Shown here: positions 1 to 7,861 of the stretch, piece after piece
Numbering within the stretch: the first letter of the stretch is position 1
Layout of the letters: each line of letters begins with the position of its first letter
Source: a virus
DNA length: 64,000 bases
Direction: 5' to 3' (one strand)
Virus record (IMG/VR): IMGVR_UViG_3300009370_000014
Span: 1 to 64,000 of that record
Notes under the pieces: model-generated
Databases searched by the model: none
What the model was told of the DNA's origin: nothing
What the model saw: the letters and a program-made list of their open reading frames with translations, nothing else
Made by a program: the position numbers and the translations under genes

Positions 1-223
1 CTTTCTCTGCCTCCGAGCCTATCTTCCCAAGGGCCTGTGCTGCGTATTGACGAACGTAGCAATCCTTGTCTTTGAGAGCTTCAGCAAGGGCTGGGACTGC
101 TTTCGCTGCTTTTGGGCCTATCTTTCCAAGGACATAGGCTGCGCGATGACGGACGTATTTATCCTTGTCTTTGAGAGCTTCGGCAAGGGCTGGGACTGCT
201 TTCGCTGCTTTTGGGCCTATCAT
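1..223 (-). CDS. HEAT-repeat protein, N-terminal part (continues past window start)
   Basis: The minus-strand frame opens with ATG at 223 behind an AAGGAG Shine-Dalgarno (SD) site and stays open to the window edge, so the C-terminus is missing. It encodes two near-identical 33-residue units (99 bp of DNA) that begin [12 protein letters not shown] and contain YVR, typical of PBS-lyase/HEAT alpha-solenoid repeats used for protein binding. The protein starts directly in the first repeat. Base composition looks richer in G+C than the neighbours, which may mean recent transfer or repeat amplification. Partner unknown. The plus-strand frame here is only its antisense. Confidence 0.75.
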   Translation of the reverse strand, partial: MIGPKAAKAVPALAEALKDKDKYVRHRAAYVLGKIGPKAAKAVPALAEALKDKDCYVRQYAAQALGKIGSEAEK

Positions 224-292
224 AATAATCTCCTTTCCAAGAGATTTGTAAGTCGAGTCATGCCTAGATCAAAAGTGTCTAAGTTAATGCTC

Positions 293-338
293 GCTTACAT
301 ACTAGATATAACAGGAATACCTCGAAAATTAAGTAGTT
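293..338 (-). promoter_or_regulatory. phage-type promoter upstream of the HEAT gene
   Basis: On the minus strand GTTATATCTAGTATGTAAGC lies 16 nt after an upstream box ending CTACTTAA. It matches the recurring consensus of this window (upstream box like TAGCTATTAA, 16 nt, then GTTATAAGTANTATGTACG) and sits about 70 nt before the HEAT start codon, after the terminator of the preceding gene. Confidence 0.6.
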
Positions 339-348
339 CTGATAGCGA

Positions 349-371
349 AGAAAACCCTGCTTTCACAGGGC
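349..371 (-). terminator. rho-independent terminator
   Basis: Minus strand CCCTG-TGAAAG-CAGGG hairpin followed by TTTTCTT, just downstream of the stop of the 56-residue zinc-ribbon gene. Confidence 0.65.
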
Positions 372-386
372 TTAAGGGGTAGGAGA

Positions 387-557
387 TCAAGAAGAAGTTG
401 GGGGCTCCCCGGTACCCCCGTTCGATAAGCACCATGGCTTATCGCACTTCTTCAAGGTCATAGGTATCAGGCACTTGCACTTAGGGCAAGGCGGAAAATT
501 TTTCTTCCGCTCTTCTTCTGAAGAGATTGCCCATAAAAACAGATTTAGGTCAGTCAC
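387..557 (-). CDS. zinc-ribbon microprotein, 56 aa, GTG start
   Basis: GTG start preceded by a near-perfect GAAGGAGGG SD site. The residues CPKCKC and two later Cys can form a small zinc knuckle. It has its own promoter (607-647) and terminator (349-371), so it is a complete one-gene cassette. Function unknown; phages commonly use such small metal-binding proteins as host-takeover factors, but that is inference. Confidence 0.7.
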   Translation of the reverse strand: MTDLNLFLWAISSEEERKKNFPPCPKCKCLIPMTLKKCDKPWCLSNGGTGEPPTSS

Positions 558-606
558 GACACCCTCCTTCTAGAGTACCCCTGGTTTAATAGCGTAGGGC
601 AAGTGT

Positions 607-647
607 CGTAATTCTTATAACGCTTAATAACTAATAATTGAGTAGTT
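607..647 (-). promoter_or_regulatory. phage-type promoter for the zinc-ribbon gene
   Basis: Minus strand GTTATAAGAATTACGAC with an upstream box ending TACTCAA exactly 16 nt away; about 50 nt before the GTG start at 557. Confidence 0.55.
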
Positions 648-682
648 CTGATAGCAAAAACTGATTCGAATTTAACAGTTTA

Positions 683-727
683 CTTACATATTAGATATAA
701 CAGATAATAGTTCATAATTAAGTAAAC
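683..727 (-). promoter_or_regulatory. second tandem phage-type promoter
   Basis: Minus strand GTTATATCTAATATGTAAG with TACTTAA 16 nt upstream. No gene lies between this and the promoter at 607-647, so it is either a tandem promoter or drives a short untranslated RNA (about 623-680). The segment TTCTGATAGC recurs near 335-347 and 646-655. Confidence 0.5.
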
Positions 728-788
728 TTAACTATGTAGTTAGTACCTTATATGCCGGTAGTAAGGAGGAGTAATAGGAGCGGCTAGA

Positions 789-2561
789 TTAGAAGCCTTG
801 TTGAGATTGCATTTGCTGTTGAGGTTGCATTTCTTGCTGAGGTTGCCCGTCAGGTCCTGGAGGAGCAGGGGCTTGCCCTGAATCTCGTATTCTCTCCATA
901 ATCTTAGAAGCTAAAGCGTATAGAGCAGGGTCTTGTTGAGCCAGATTACCCATTTCCTGTCTACGCTGCTCGTAAGGTAGCTGTAGCCACTGTTCTGCTA
1001 GTTGACTCGCTTGTTCTTCTAATCCTTGGAGAGATGCGGGACCTTGACCACCTTGTGCGTTAGGATCTCCTTCATTTCTTTTCATTTGTTTTTCTTGGAA
1101 TTCTTTTTCTAACTCAGCTTCCAATTCTTGCTGGGAATAACGCTTACGTAATTCATCTTTGATACTAGTACCTATTGTGGACAAGAATGTATCGTCTGCG
1201 ATCTTCTGAGCTCCAACAAGTTGCATCAACAAGTTCTTCTTCTCTAAGTCATCTACTAAAGTAACTTCAGCCCATCTACAAGATATGCGAGGTAAGTGGT
1301 AATACCTAGATATTTTATCTGCACACCATTGAGATAACTTATTCATACCATCTATCCATGTAGACATAGTATTTTCCAGTAAGCGAAGCGCGACGGGGGC
1401 AGACTGTATTGTTAAGTCCCCATAAAAGAGTTGTTGAGGAAAGCCCATACTATTCATTATCTCTTCGTTTGCGAGTTTTATCTCTGGCATCAAATTGAGA
1501 GTTTTTCCCTCACCTCCAATAGGCTGATAACCCACTGGGAAAGGAAAGAAATAAGCATCACCTGGATCCTGTCTATGCTTCTTAACCATTTCTAAAGCAG
1601 CATTTTTAAACCTATTCATATTAACAAACTGCCCAATATCATCTCCACGAGTATCAGGATACATAACTCTAATAGGTGTTAAGTAGTCCAAAGCTATCGC
1701 CTCATTCGCTCTTCTTAAGATAGCATTATAGTAATGCAGTTTAAACGTTCTCAAAGTAGTAGGAATTCCCCACTCAGCATTTAGTCCAGCAAGGGAGCTA
1801 GTCTTAAGATGAAGAATGCTGTCAGAGTTAAATGCTAAAGTCTTATTTTTTTTAACTATGTCGAAGAAAACTTGGGGCAACCCGGCCACAAAGTTAATAT
1901 CTCCAGACTTGATACGTAACTTATCTTTAGGTGGAATTGTATAATAATATTTACTTTCTCCAGTGATACTGTTATGAGCAATATCCATGTAGTGAGGATC
2001 CCAGCGTTTTAAATACAACCCCTTTATGGATCTCGAAGGTCTATCCACTATCTCCATTATTCCTTTATGTCCACATCTACAAGTTGCATGAAACTTGAAC
2101 TCTTCAAATCTTACTTTAATAGCCTGTTTGATAAGAGTTTGCATCTTACACTTATGACATTTTAAGAATCGTGTGAAAGGGAATTGCATAGATACAAAGC
2201 TGTTACCATAAGAGTATAGGTCAATTCCTATATTCCCTATTTGGTCCCTAAACCCAAGCTGATTGGTCATGATTTCTTCATAACGATTCTTGATGTCTGA
2301 GTCTTCAGTTCCAAACTGTAAAGCAGTAATGGGATACTTTACTGTACGTTCAATACAGTTAGCAACTACACCATTGTTGACGTAGATATGCTCTACCCAC
2401 TTAAACATATCTTTAATATTGCGAGGCATAAATTGAGCTGCAATGTCAAAGAAAGGTGAAGGGAAAGAGAAGTTTCCGCGTCCAGATGTACCGGGAAACT
2501 TGTGTATAAGCTCCCTGTCACTAATTCCTGAACCGAATCCTGTAAAGCCTGTGTTGGACAT
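789..2561 (-). CDS. portal protein
   Basis: 590 residues, the usual portal size. The middle part (about residues 260-400, including the SSLAGLNAEWGIPTTL segment and the following helices) has the look of the portal wing/stem of tailed phages, which forms the dodecameric DNA channel at the capsid vertex. Odd features: an inserted zinc-ribbon-like pair CHKC and CRCGH at about residues 135-165, and a C-terminal tail rich in Gln and Pro (QQEMQPQQQM). The start has an AGGATCCTC SD-like stretch. A portal fits with the terminase elsewhere on this molecule. Family assignment is by pattern, not alignment. Confidence 0.7.
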   Translation of the reverse strand: MSNTGFTGFGSGISDRELIHKFPGTSGRGNFSFPSPFFDIAAQFMPRNIKDMFKWVEHIYVNNGVVANCIERTVKYPITALQFGTEDSDIKNRYEEIMTNQLGFRDQIGNIGIDLYSYGNSFVSMQFPFTRFLKCHKCKMQTLIKQAIKVRFEEFKFHATCRCGHKGIMEIVDRPSRSIKGLYLKRWDPHYMDIAHNSITGESKYYYTIPPKDKLRIKSGDINFVAGLPQVFFDIVKKNKTLAFNSDSILHLKTSSLAGLNAEWGIPTTLRTFKLHYYNAILRRANEAIALDYLTPIRVMYPDTRGDDIGQFVNMNRFKNAALEMVKKHRQDPGDAYFFPFPVGYQPIGGEGKTLNLMPEIKLANEEIMNSMGFPQQLFYGDLTIQSAPVALRLLENTMSTWIDGMNKLSQWCADKISRYYHLPRISCRWAEVTLVDDLEKKNLLMQLVGAQKIADDTFLSTIGTSIKDELRKRYSQQELEAELEKEFQEKQMKRNEGDPNAQGGQGPASLQGLEEQASQLAEQWLQLPYEQRRQEMGNLAQQDPALYALASKIMERIRDSGQAPAPPGPDGQPQQEMQPQQQMQSQQGF

Positions 2562-2671
2562 GAGGATCCTCTATAACTGATTTATTTATTTTGATAGTCG
2601 ACTGGATTTATTATAGCTAAAGAAAAGAGTTCATGCCTATCTTTTATTTTTAATAGCTACGGAAAAGCTCG

Positions 2672-3472
2672 TTATCCTGTTTCGAGCTCTTCCTGGATGT
2701 CGTAGAAGCGGAGTTTAGCATTCTCCTCGTATGCTTCTTCCATATCCGAGAAGTATTTCTCCTCTTGGACATCACGGAAGTAAACATCTTTCCCTGCAAT
2801 CCATTCATTAATTCTCTCCCGGAAGTTGATGCTACCGGGGGCGTCCAGTACTACTTGGATGCCGTCTTCTTCATTCCAGAGAATCCAAACAAGGTAGTCG
2901 CTGCACGTAGAGAACCTAGCTTCTCCCGATGATCCTTTAGGATCATGAAGAATACATTCGCTCGTCATTGAGCCGAATAGCTTGGCTTGAGAGCTTAGCG
3001 AGAAATACTCAAGATTCCACATTCGGGTAGTATATCCTGCAGTCCTGCCTTGAGCTAGCAAGGCCCTAATCAAGTACTCAAGGTCCCTTCCTGTTTCTGA
3101 AGGAACAGTTTGCAGAAGATCTACCACAGGATGTTTCGCATCCTTGCCCATGAGATCTAGGATCTCATCTTCGTTGAACCCTAATCCGTAGAGTTCTCTC
3201 TTAGAAAAAGATTCTACGGTGTTACGTATGACATGTGTAATGTCACTTTGCTTTTCCCAATGAGAGTCATGTAAGTACTCTGGATCAGGCTCTCTCTTAT
3301 AAATTTCGTCTATGAATAGGTCAGCTTGTTTCCTAGACAGAAAGGCGGGACTACCATAAGGATTGTACTTAAGAAACTCCTTGTAAGTTACAGGCATTCC
3401 TGACCTGATCTTATAGAAGTAAAGTTGCTTAGGGTCGCCAGTGCGTTCAATGTTTCTAAAGATTGCGTCCAT
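2672..3472 (-). CDS. hypothetical protein, 266 aa
   Basis: I choose ATG 3472 because an AGGAG SD lies 7 nt upstream and the promoter at 3511-3555 is just behind it; the frame extends further upstream but would cross that promoter. Acidic soluble protein (ends DIQEELETG), no family recognised. More G+C-rich codons than the right half of the window. Confidence 0.7.
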   Translation of the reverse strand: MDAIFRNIERTGDPKQLYFYKIRSGMPVTYKEFLKYNPYGSPAFLSRKQADLFIDEIYKREPDPEYLHDSHWEKQSDITHVIRNTVESFSKRELYGLGFNEDEILDLMGKDAKHPVVDLLQTVPSETGRDLEYLIRALLAQGRTAGYTTRMWNLEYFSLSSQAKLFGSMTSECILHDPKGSSGEARFSTCSDYLVWILWNEEDGIQVVLDAPGSINFRERINEWIAGKDVYFRDVQEEKYFSDMEEAYEENAKLRFYDIQEELETG

Positions 3473-3510
3473 GTTATTTCTCCTAGTGTTAGTAAGTATT
3501 AATAAATGTG

Positions 3511-3555
3511 CGTACATATTATCTATAACAAGAAGAGGTATTGTTTTAATAGCTA
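3511..3555 (-). promoter_or_regulatory. phage-type promoter
   Basis: Minus strand TAGCTATTAA, 16 nt, GTTATAGATAATATGTACG; serves the 266-aa gene starting at 3472, with a leader of about 40 nt. Confidence 0.65.
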
Positions 3556-3573
3556 CAGAAGAAGGGGGAGCCT

Positions 3574-3834
3574 TCAACTTAACGCCTCCTTAAGGGCGCT
3601 GATTTTAAGGTCAAGCTCTGAGAGCTCGGCCTCTAATTTGATAATTTCTTTCCGGATACCTGGCAAAGCGATCCCTGCCAGTTCGGAAAGTTCTTGTTTA
3701 TGTCGGCGCTCGACAGAGAGCCAAGTAGCTCTCCGGTCAAATACTTCTTCTCTGACTCGTAAAACCAGAGAAAGTGAGCGTTCGACCATAGGTCGAGAAA
3801 TTCGACCTGCTTTCCAGAGTTCAAGTAGTTTCAT
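3574..3834 (-). CDS. small coiled-coil protein, 86 aa
   Basis: The start at 3834 overlaps the stop of the upstream zinc-ribbon gene (ATGA), arguing for translational coupling. The C-terminal half (IIKLEAELSELDLKISALKE) has a heptad pattern typical of a coiled coil. Last gene of the 4210-to-3574 operon. Two other frames are also open here, so the frame choice rests on the coupling and the heptads. Confidence 0.6.
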   Translation of the reverse strand: MKLLELWKAGRISRPMVERSLSLVLRVREEVFDRRATWLSVERRHKQELSELAGIALPGIRKEIIKLEAELSELDLKISALKEALS

Positions 3835-3980
3835 CTAGTGCAAGCCTTTCCGTTAAAGTGGTCGTCAATGAGCTTGGCACAAATAAAGCACCAGTTCTGT
3901 TCTTTCCCCACCTTAGAATAATCTTCCGGTGGGGCGTCACAGATACAACGAGCATCTGGACGCTTACATTTAGGACACAT
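3831..3980 (-). CDS. zinc-ribbon microprotein, 49 aa
   Basis: Starts MCPKC; pairs CPKC, CIC and CFIC suggest one or two zinc sites. Its ATG overlaps the TAA of the upstream gene (TAATG) and its stop overlaps the next start (ATGA), so it is locked into a three-gene coupled operon. Function unknown. Confidence 0.7.
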   Translation of the reverse strand: MCPKCKRPDARCICDAPPEDYSKVGKEQNWCFICAKLIDDHFNGKACTR

Positions 3981-4210
3981 TATTGGTCCTCCCAAGGGGT
4001 GACGAAAGACTTTTCTTCCTCATCCCATACGAGAGGAAGATCACAAACAGCTATTACAAGCTTTGCTACAGAAAGATCTGCGGCATTTAGTATGTCCATA
4101 ATAGCAGTATTGTCTATTCTGAAGGCCTGCTGAACTTGTGTCCTGTACCAGCCTAAAACTAGAAAGCCTAGCAAAAAGACACAGAGAAACAGTGTAAAAA
4201 CCTGTATCAT
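3980..4210 (-). CDS. small membrane-anchored protein, 76 aa
   Basis: N-terminal hydrophobic helix (residues 4-22, FTLFLCVFLLGFLVLGW) followed by a soluble acidic domain, so probably a signal-anchored inner-membrane protein. SD AAGGATGA. First gene of the coupled operon 4210-3574 behind the promoter at 4236-4279. No family recognised. Confidence 0.7.
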   Translation of the reverse strand: MIQVFTLFLCVFLLGFLVLGWYRTQVQQAFRIDNTAIMDILNAADLSVAKLVIAVCDLPLVWDEEEKSFVTPWEDQ

Positions 4211-4235
4211 AATATCATCCTTTTCTAAAGTACAT

Positions 4236-4279
4236 GTACATATTAGTTATAACCTATCCAAGGCTCAATTTAATAGGTA
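4236..4279 (-). promoter_or_regulatory. phage-type promoter
   Basis: Minus strand TACCTATTAA, 16 nt, GTTATAACTAATATGTAC; 25 nt before the start of the membrane-protein operon. Confidence 0.65.
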
Positions 4280-4289
4280 GAAGAAAGCT

Positions 4290-4655
4290 TCATTTTGAAG
4301 GGTTGATGTTATTAGCTAAATCTAAAAATCCAGCCCAAGCTTCCTCTTCCGTTTGAGTAAATAAAGTCTTGTCTACGAACTTAACCAAAGATTCTATAAC
4401 CAAGCCATGCATTTTTCTTTTGGTTCGTAATCTAGACTTAGCTTGTAGTGTATAACAAGTAGTGCCTTCATCGTAATCTCGAATCATAGCTTGAGCAATG
4501 TACATATACTCCCTAGAGGAAGTAACAAATAGCTTTTTCCCTCGTACTACATGCCAAATAGGTAGAGTGGGATCAGGGACCTCAGGAAATTCCACAGGTG
4601 ATTCCCCATACCTCCAAAGCTTATTAACCCTTACACGTAGACTTCTTCTTAACAT
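4290..4655 (-). CDS. hypothetical protein, 121 aa
   Basis: Basic N-terminus (MLRRSLRVRVNK) and a mixed alpha/beta body. SD AAAGGT. No recognised motif. Stops 11 nt before the promoter of the next operon. Confidence 0.65.
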   Translation of the reverse strand: MLRRSLRVRVNKLWRYGESPVEFPEVPDPTLPIWHVVRGKKLFVTSSREYMYIAQAMIRDYDEGTTCYTLQAKSRLRTKRKMHGLVIESLVKFVDKTLFTQTEEEAWAGFLDLANNINPSK

Positions 4656-4727
4656 GATTATGTACCTTTCATAAGTTGTAAGAGATAAGAGGAAGGGAGT
4701 TATCCTTCAATCTTCTTCCGCCCAGGT

Positions 4728-5090
4728 TCAAGATTTATCCTTGAGAAGTAGTATGCGACATATCCGATTTGACTCGGATCTGTAGTTCCTGCTTCCGTTT
4801 CTCTGAAGTTCACTTTCAGAGGGGATTCCTTTGTTAGCCATGTCCTCTTTTGTCAAAACTTTAGCAGGGTTGAAAGCTTTTTTGTAAAGAATGTTAAGCT
4901 GCTCAGCTGTCACCTTGAGTAACTTAGCTACCTCTCTACAAGATACATCCTGTACCCTTTTATATTCTCGACATGGGCGTTTCTCTTTCCACTCACTTTC
5001 CCAGTACCAAAATTGGTTATCATACCCTGCAATAAAGTATTTACCTTTGAAGGTGTATACTTCTCCAGGGTGGATTTCATTTTTGCCCAT
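4728..5090 (-). CDS. hypothetical protein with possible HTH, 120 aa
   Basis: ATG 5090 is preferred over an upstream TTG because GAGGG sits at SD distance. The segment SCREVAKLLKVTAEQLN (about residues 50-66) resembles a helix-turn-helix. Starts right after the stop of the upstream gene, so co-transcribed with it. Could be a small DNA-binding protein; not certain. Confidence 0.6.
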   Translation of the reverse strand: MGKNEIHPGEVYTFKGKYFIAGYDNQFWYWESEWKEKRPCREYKRVQDVSCREVAKLLKVTAEQLNILYKKAFNPAKVLTKEDMANKGIPSESELQRNGSRNYRSESNRICRILLLKDKS

Positions 5091-5091
5091 A

Positions 5092-5793
5092 TTATCCCTC
5101 AACTCCTAAAGACCTGAGCATTATATCTCGGGCCTTAGCTAGATAGACAGTTTCCCGCTCACCACACCATGCGGCTAACTTCTTAACTGCTATTGGATTT
5201 TCACTTTGCAGCAAAGACTGCAAATGTGACCATCTGGCATTGGTCATGTTGATCCGAGCTTTTAATGCCTTCTGAAGGAAGCTCAGAAATGTGAGAGGAG
5301 CTAACTTTTTAAGTAAGACTAATTTGCCAAATGAGAGTTTTCCCTCGACAGTATGGTTAAGCAGAGTTTGAGCATACACATGCTCATTCGTATGTTTGTA
5401 GAGAGCCAAGAGAAAGCTGTTGAGGAGTAAGTATCCTTCAGATACCCACTGGGTAGAGGCTAGCTCAACTTGACCTTCAGGGAGTTCCAGCGTTATTATC
5501 CCTGGTGAAAAGAGATGGTCTACTGCGTATGCCAACAAATTAGCAGACTCTTTGTCTGCAAAAGTGAGGTACGCATGAATTGCATCGTACAGATATACGG
5601 GACCTTCTCTCTCAAAATCTGAGAATCCTTTTGATAAGAGGTAGATCCAGAGATTAAAATTCCGTGAGTGACTATAATCTTCATCTTGTGCACTTGCAAG
5701 ATGTAAGATCTGTTCTTGGTTTATTTGCAATAGTTCGCGCTGTGCAAACTCTTCTGCTTTAATGCAGAAGTACGACTTGTCCTGTAGTCCCAT
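5092..5793 (-). CDS. hypothetical protein, 233 aa
   Basis: Start at MGLQDKS (5793) has an AGGGG SD; a longer frame would run into the upstream gene. Leu-rich, largely helical protein with no recognised motif. Ends at the start of the 120-aa gene. Confidence 0.6.
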   Translation of the reverse strand: MGLQDKSYFCIKAEEFAQRELLQINQEQILHLASAQDEDYSHSRNFNLWIYLLSKGFSDFEREGPVYLYDAIHAYLTFADKESANLLAYAVDHLFSPGIITLELPEGQVELASTQWVSEGYLLLNSFLLALYKHTNEHVYAQTLLNHTVEGKLSFGKLVLLKKLAPLTFLSFLQKALKARINMTNARWSHLQSLLQSENPIAVKKLAAWCGERETVYLAKARDIMLRSLGVEG

Positions 5794-5857
5794 AATAACC
5801 CCTGTTTGATGTCGAACGAAAAGGAGGAGCAAGTATAAACCTGCTCCTCTAGGTAAA

Positions 5858-6574
5858 TTAGTCACGGTAGGAGAATCCATATGCTTCAACAGAAGCATGC
5901 ATCTTCTCCTGTTGTTGCAGATTCTCCTGCTTAACAAGATCGATGAAGTTACGCGTCACTTTCACCCTACCTTTGTGCTGGTATGGCTTGAGTGATCTGT
6001 CAACCTTAATGTGAGATACACCCAGGAGAATCGCGTCATCCTTTGAGATCCTACGATCTCTGAAAGCTGTCACGTCCGGAATCCGGACCGGCGCATCTGA
6101 GACGCATCCAGGATAGAAAGTAGCAACAACTTCCTTCCCGTTATGTGGGCTGAGAATGATCGTGCCGTGAGACACTTCAGTCTTTAACAAAGCGGTTGCA
6201 GGGAGGTTATCAATATGAACCTCCAAGCAAAGCTCAGGGAAATCATCGGTCTCACGAGGATGCCGGTTGATCAATATCATAGGAGTGTCTTCACTCATAT
6301 GTTTGATATTAAGGATACCGAGGACTCCCGGAATACCTTCAAAGCGAATACCTCGACACACAGCGGAGATTCGAGGATCGTCCATAAAGCCGTCTTCTCT
6401 GTGGCCCAAGACAATCGCATCTGCGATGCTTTGAAACGTCTGAGGAGTCAGGAAGTAAGATCCTGCTCCTTCTCCTGGATTGCGCATATCCAGGGTTCGC
6501 TGTGCATTTGAAGGAAAAGCTTCAACAGCGGCGAGAAAAGTCTCCCGCAGCCTTGCTAGTTTAGAATCAGTCAT
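5858..6574 (-). CDS. hypothetical protein, 238 aa
   Basis: SD TAAGGT. Mixed alpha/beta protein, more G+C-rich than the right half of the window. Contains FYPGCVSDAPVRIPD near residue 150. No firm family. Driven by the promoter at 6668-6712. Confidence 0.65.
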   Translation of the reverse strand: MTDSKLARLRETFLAAVEAFPSNAQRTLDMRNPGEGAGSYFLTPQTFQSIADAIVLGHREDGFMDDPRISAVCRGIRFEGIPGVLGILNIKHMSEDTPMILINRHPRETDDFPELCLEVHIDNLPATALLKTEVSHGTIILSPHNGKEVVATFYPGCVSDAPVRIPDVTAFRDRRISKDDAILLGVSHIKVDRSLKPYQHKGRVKVTRNFIDLVKQENLQQQEKMHASVEAYGFSYRD

Positions 6575-6667
6575 AACTTGCTGACCTTAGAGTTAGAGTA
6601 ATGTGATTGATAAGTATTACGTACGAAAAGACTTGTCTTGAATCAATCAAGCAAGAGTAAGACCTTC

Positions 6668-6712
6668 CGTACATAGTACTTATAACACCTCCTAGGTATT
6701 ATATTTACCAAA
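6668..6712 (-). promoter_or_regulatory. phage-type promoter
   Basis: Minus strand GTTATAAGTACTATGTACGG, about 95 nt before the start at 6574. The upstream box is weak because it overlaps the end of the upstream gene. Confidence 0.5.
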
Positions 6713-7006
6713 TATAGCTCCTAACATAGGAGGCAGTCCTTGGTAGAGTTGTAGGCAGTCTCCATACAGAGAACTGAAGGATTCTCTATTCTCTCCTGTT
6801 CCTCTGTAGTATAAGTCTTCATCATTATAATCAGAGACTTGAGTCAGAAGCTCTCTCACTAACGTACGCCCTTTTATTACTGTGTAGCAACCATTATGCT
6901 CATACCTCAGTTGGATATCTCCTGCCCGAAGTCTATGTACCCAGTAAGCAGGCATGTCCTTAGTAAAGTTTGGGTTTCGTTCAATCTCACGTCTTTCTCT
7001 ATCCAT
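6692..7006 (-). CDS. hypothetical protein, 104 aa
   Basis: Charged N-terminus (MDRERREIERN), no recognised domain. Own promoter at 7021-7056. A single-gene cassette. Confidence 0.6.
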   Translation of the reverse strand: MDRERREIERNPNFTKDMPAYWVHRLRAGDIQLRYEHNGCYTVIKGRTLVRELLTQVSDYNDEDLYYRGTGENRESFSSLYGDCLQLYQGLPPMLGAIFGKYNT

Positions 7007-7020
7007 AGTTTTTACTCCTT

Positions 7021-7056
7021 TCTAGTTACTTATAACAAGGAAAGAGTTAATAGCTA
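7021..7056 (-). promoter_or_regulatory. phage-type promoter with short spacer
   Basis: TAGCTATTAA and GTTATAAGTAACTAG are present, but the spacer is 10 nt instead of 16, the one clear deviation in the family. Confidence 0.5.
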
Positions 7057-7093
7057 AAAGGACTTACATTTACCGAAGTAAAATGCCTTTTTC
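7056..7093 (-). terminator. rho-independent terminator with UUCG loop
   Basis: Long hairpin around a TTCG tetraloop with AAAAAGG/CCTTTT at the base, immediately after the stop of the 67-aa gene; the T-run merges into the upstream box of the next promoter. Confidence 0.65.
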
Positions 7094-7296
7094 TATAAAG
7101 CCCAAACTATTAGAGTTGATAACAGGAATAACAAGCCGTACCCTATCGCTTTCCCTACGGAAAAGCATATTGCATCTACTCTCTTCCTGATTTTTTCTCT
7201 CCTAGCCTGGAGAGATTTAATCTTTAGGGACTGACCTTTGTTCCGTAGCCTCCATCTACGGTCGATCTCCCATTGAAAATATTTTGGATCCATCAT
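7093..7296 (-). CDS. small C-terminally anchored membrane protein, 67 aa
   Basis: Basic cytoplasmic half (residues 10-40), then one hydrophobic helix (YGLLFLLSTLIVWAL) at the C-terminus. Two adjacent ATG codons (7296, 7293) follow GGAGACT; the second has better spacing. The promoter and leader are duplicated upstream of the next gene. Confidence 0.65.
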   Translation of the reverse strand: MMDPKYFQWEIDRRWRLRNKGQSLKIKSLQARREKIRKRVDAICFSVGKAIGYGLLFLLSTLIVWAL

Positions 7297-7321
7297 AGTC
7301 TCCTTAAAGATTAATGTTGTA

Positions 7322-7366
7322 CGTACATATTTCTTGTAACAAGGAGGGCTTAGTTATTAATAGCTA
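7322..7366 (-). promoter_or_regulatory. phage-type promoter (copy A of a duplicated leader)
   Basis: TAGCTATTAA, 16 nt, GTTACAAGAAATATGTACG. The stretch from here to the start codon is almost identical to 7716-7768. Confidence 0.65.
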
Positions 7367-7406
7367 AAAAATTACACTCCCTAGGAAAAACAGTGGGAGC
7401 GTAATT
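7365..7406 (-). terminator. rho-independent terminator
   Basis: AATTACGCTCCC paired with GGGAGTGTAATT followed by a T-run that flows into the next promoter box. Confidence 0.7.
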
Positions 7407-7427
7407 TAGTGGTAAGCCTCCCGAGGC

Positions 7428-7718
7428 CTACCATTCGGTCTCTTCCCAAAGACCGTTTTCAACGGCATATATATATGCCAGGACCCTTTTCTCCCATTCT
7501 TTCTTCCAGGGGGAGTTGGTACCACGTTTTTCAGGAGGTTCTATTTCCCTCCAAGATTTCTCTCCAAGAGCATCCAAAGAACAGCCCTCGATCTTATAAG
7601 TCCAGTATTCTTGGGACCCGTAAAGTATAACTCGGTATGAGTTAAACCCTGTAAGAGAACTGGTGAAATCCTGAGGGAGATCACCTTCCCAGATTTTCCG
7701 AGCAGTAGAAGCCATCAT
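7428..7718 (-). CDS. hypothetical protein, 96 aa
   Basis: Two adjacent ATGs (7718, 7715) follow an AAGGAG SD, as in the upstream cassette. Aromatic-rich protein (many Trp/Tyr), no recognised family. Complete cassette: promoter 7750-7794, gene, terminator 7365-7406. Confidence 0.65.
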   Translation of the reverse strand: MMASTARKIWEGDLPQDFTSSLTGFNSYRVILYGSQEYWTYKIEGCSLDALGEKSWREIEPPEKRGTNSPWKKEWEKRVLAYIYAVENGLWEETEW

Positions 7719-7749
7719 AGTCTCCTTCATACAAAAGATTAATGTTGTA

Positions 7750-7794
7750 CGTACATATTTCTTGTAACAAAGAGAACTTGAATGTTAATAGCTA
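7750..7794 (-). promoter_or_regulatory. phage-type promoter (copy B of the duplicated leader)
   Basis: TAGCTATTAA, 16 nt, GTTACAAGAAATATGTACG; identical core to the promoter at 7322-7366. Confidence 0.65.
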
Positions 7795-7823
7795 AAAAAA
7801 GACAGCCGGATACTATCCGACTG
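7795..7823 (-). terminator. rho-independent terminator
   Basis: CAGTCGGATA / TATCCGGCTG hairpin followed by TCTTTTTTT, ending the transcript of the 80-aa gene. Confidence 0.7.
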
Positions 7824-7861
7824 CCTCTCTCACGACCCGCATGATTGTAGCCCAATTATAG

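Noticed and set aside
47-382. 111-codon plus-strand frame with repeats
   Set aside because: Antisense of the HEAT repeats. The minus-strand frame gives clear HEAT sequence with SD and ATG.
3506-3838. 110-codon plus-strand gene
   Set aside because: Lies over the coiled-coil gene and the promoter; no SD and Ser-rich antisense composition.
6610-6635. Plus-strand copy of the phage promoter (GATAAGTATTACGTACG)
   Set aside because: No plus-strand gene follows, and no upstream box at 16 nt.
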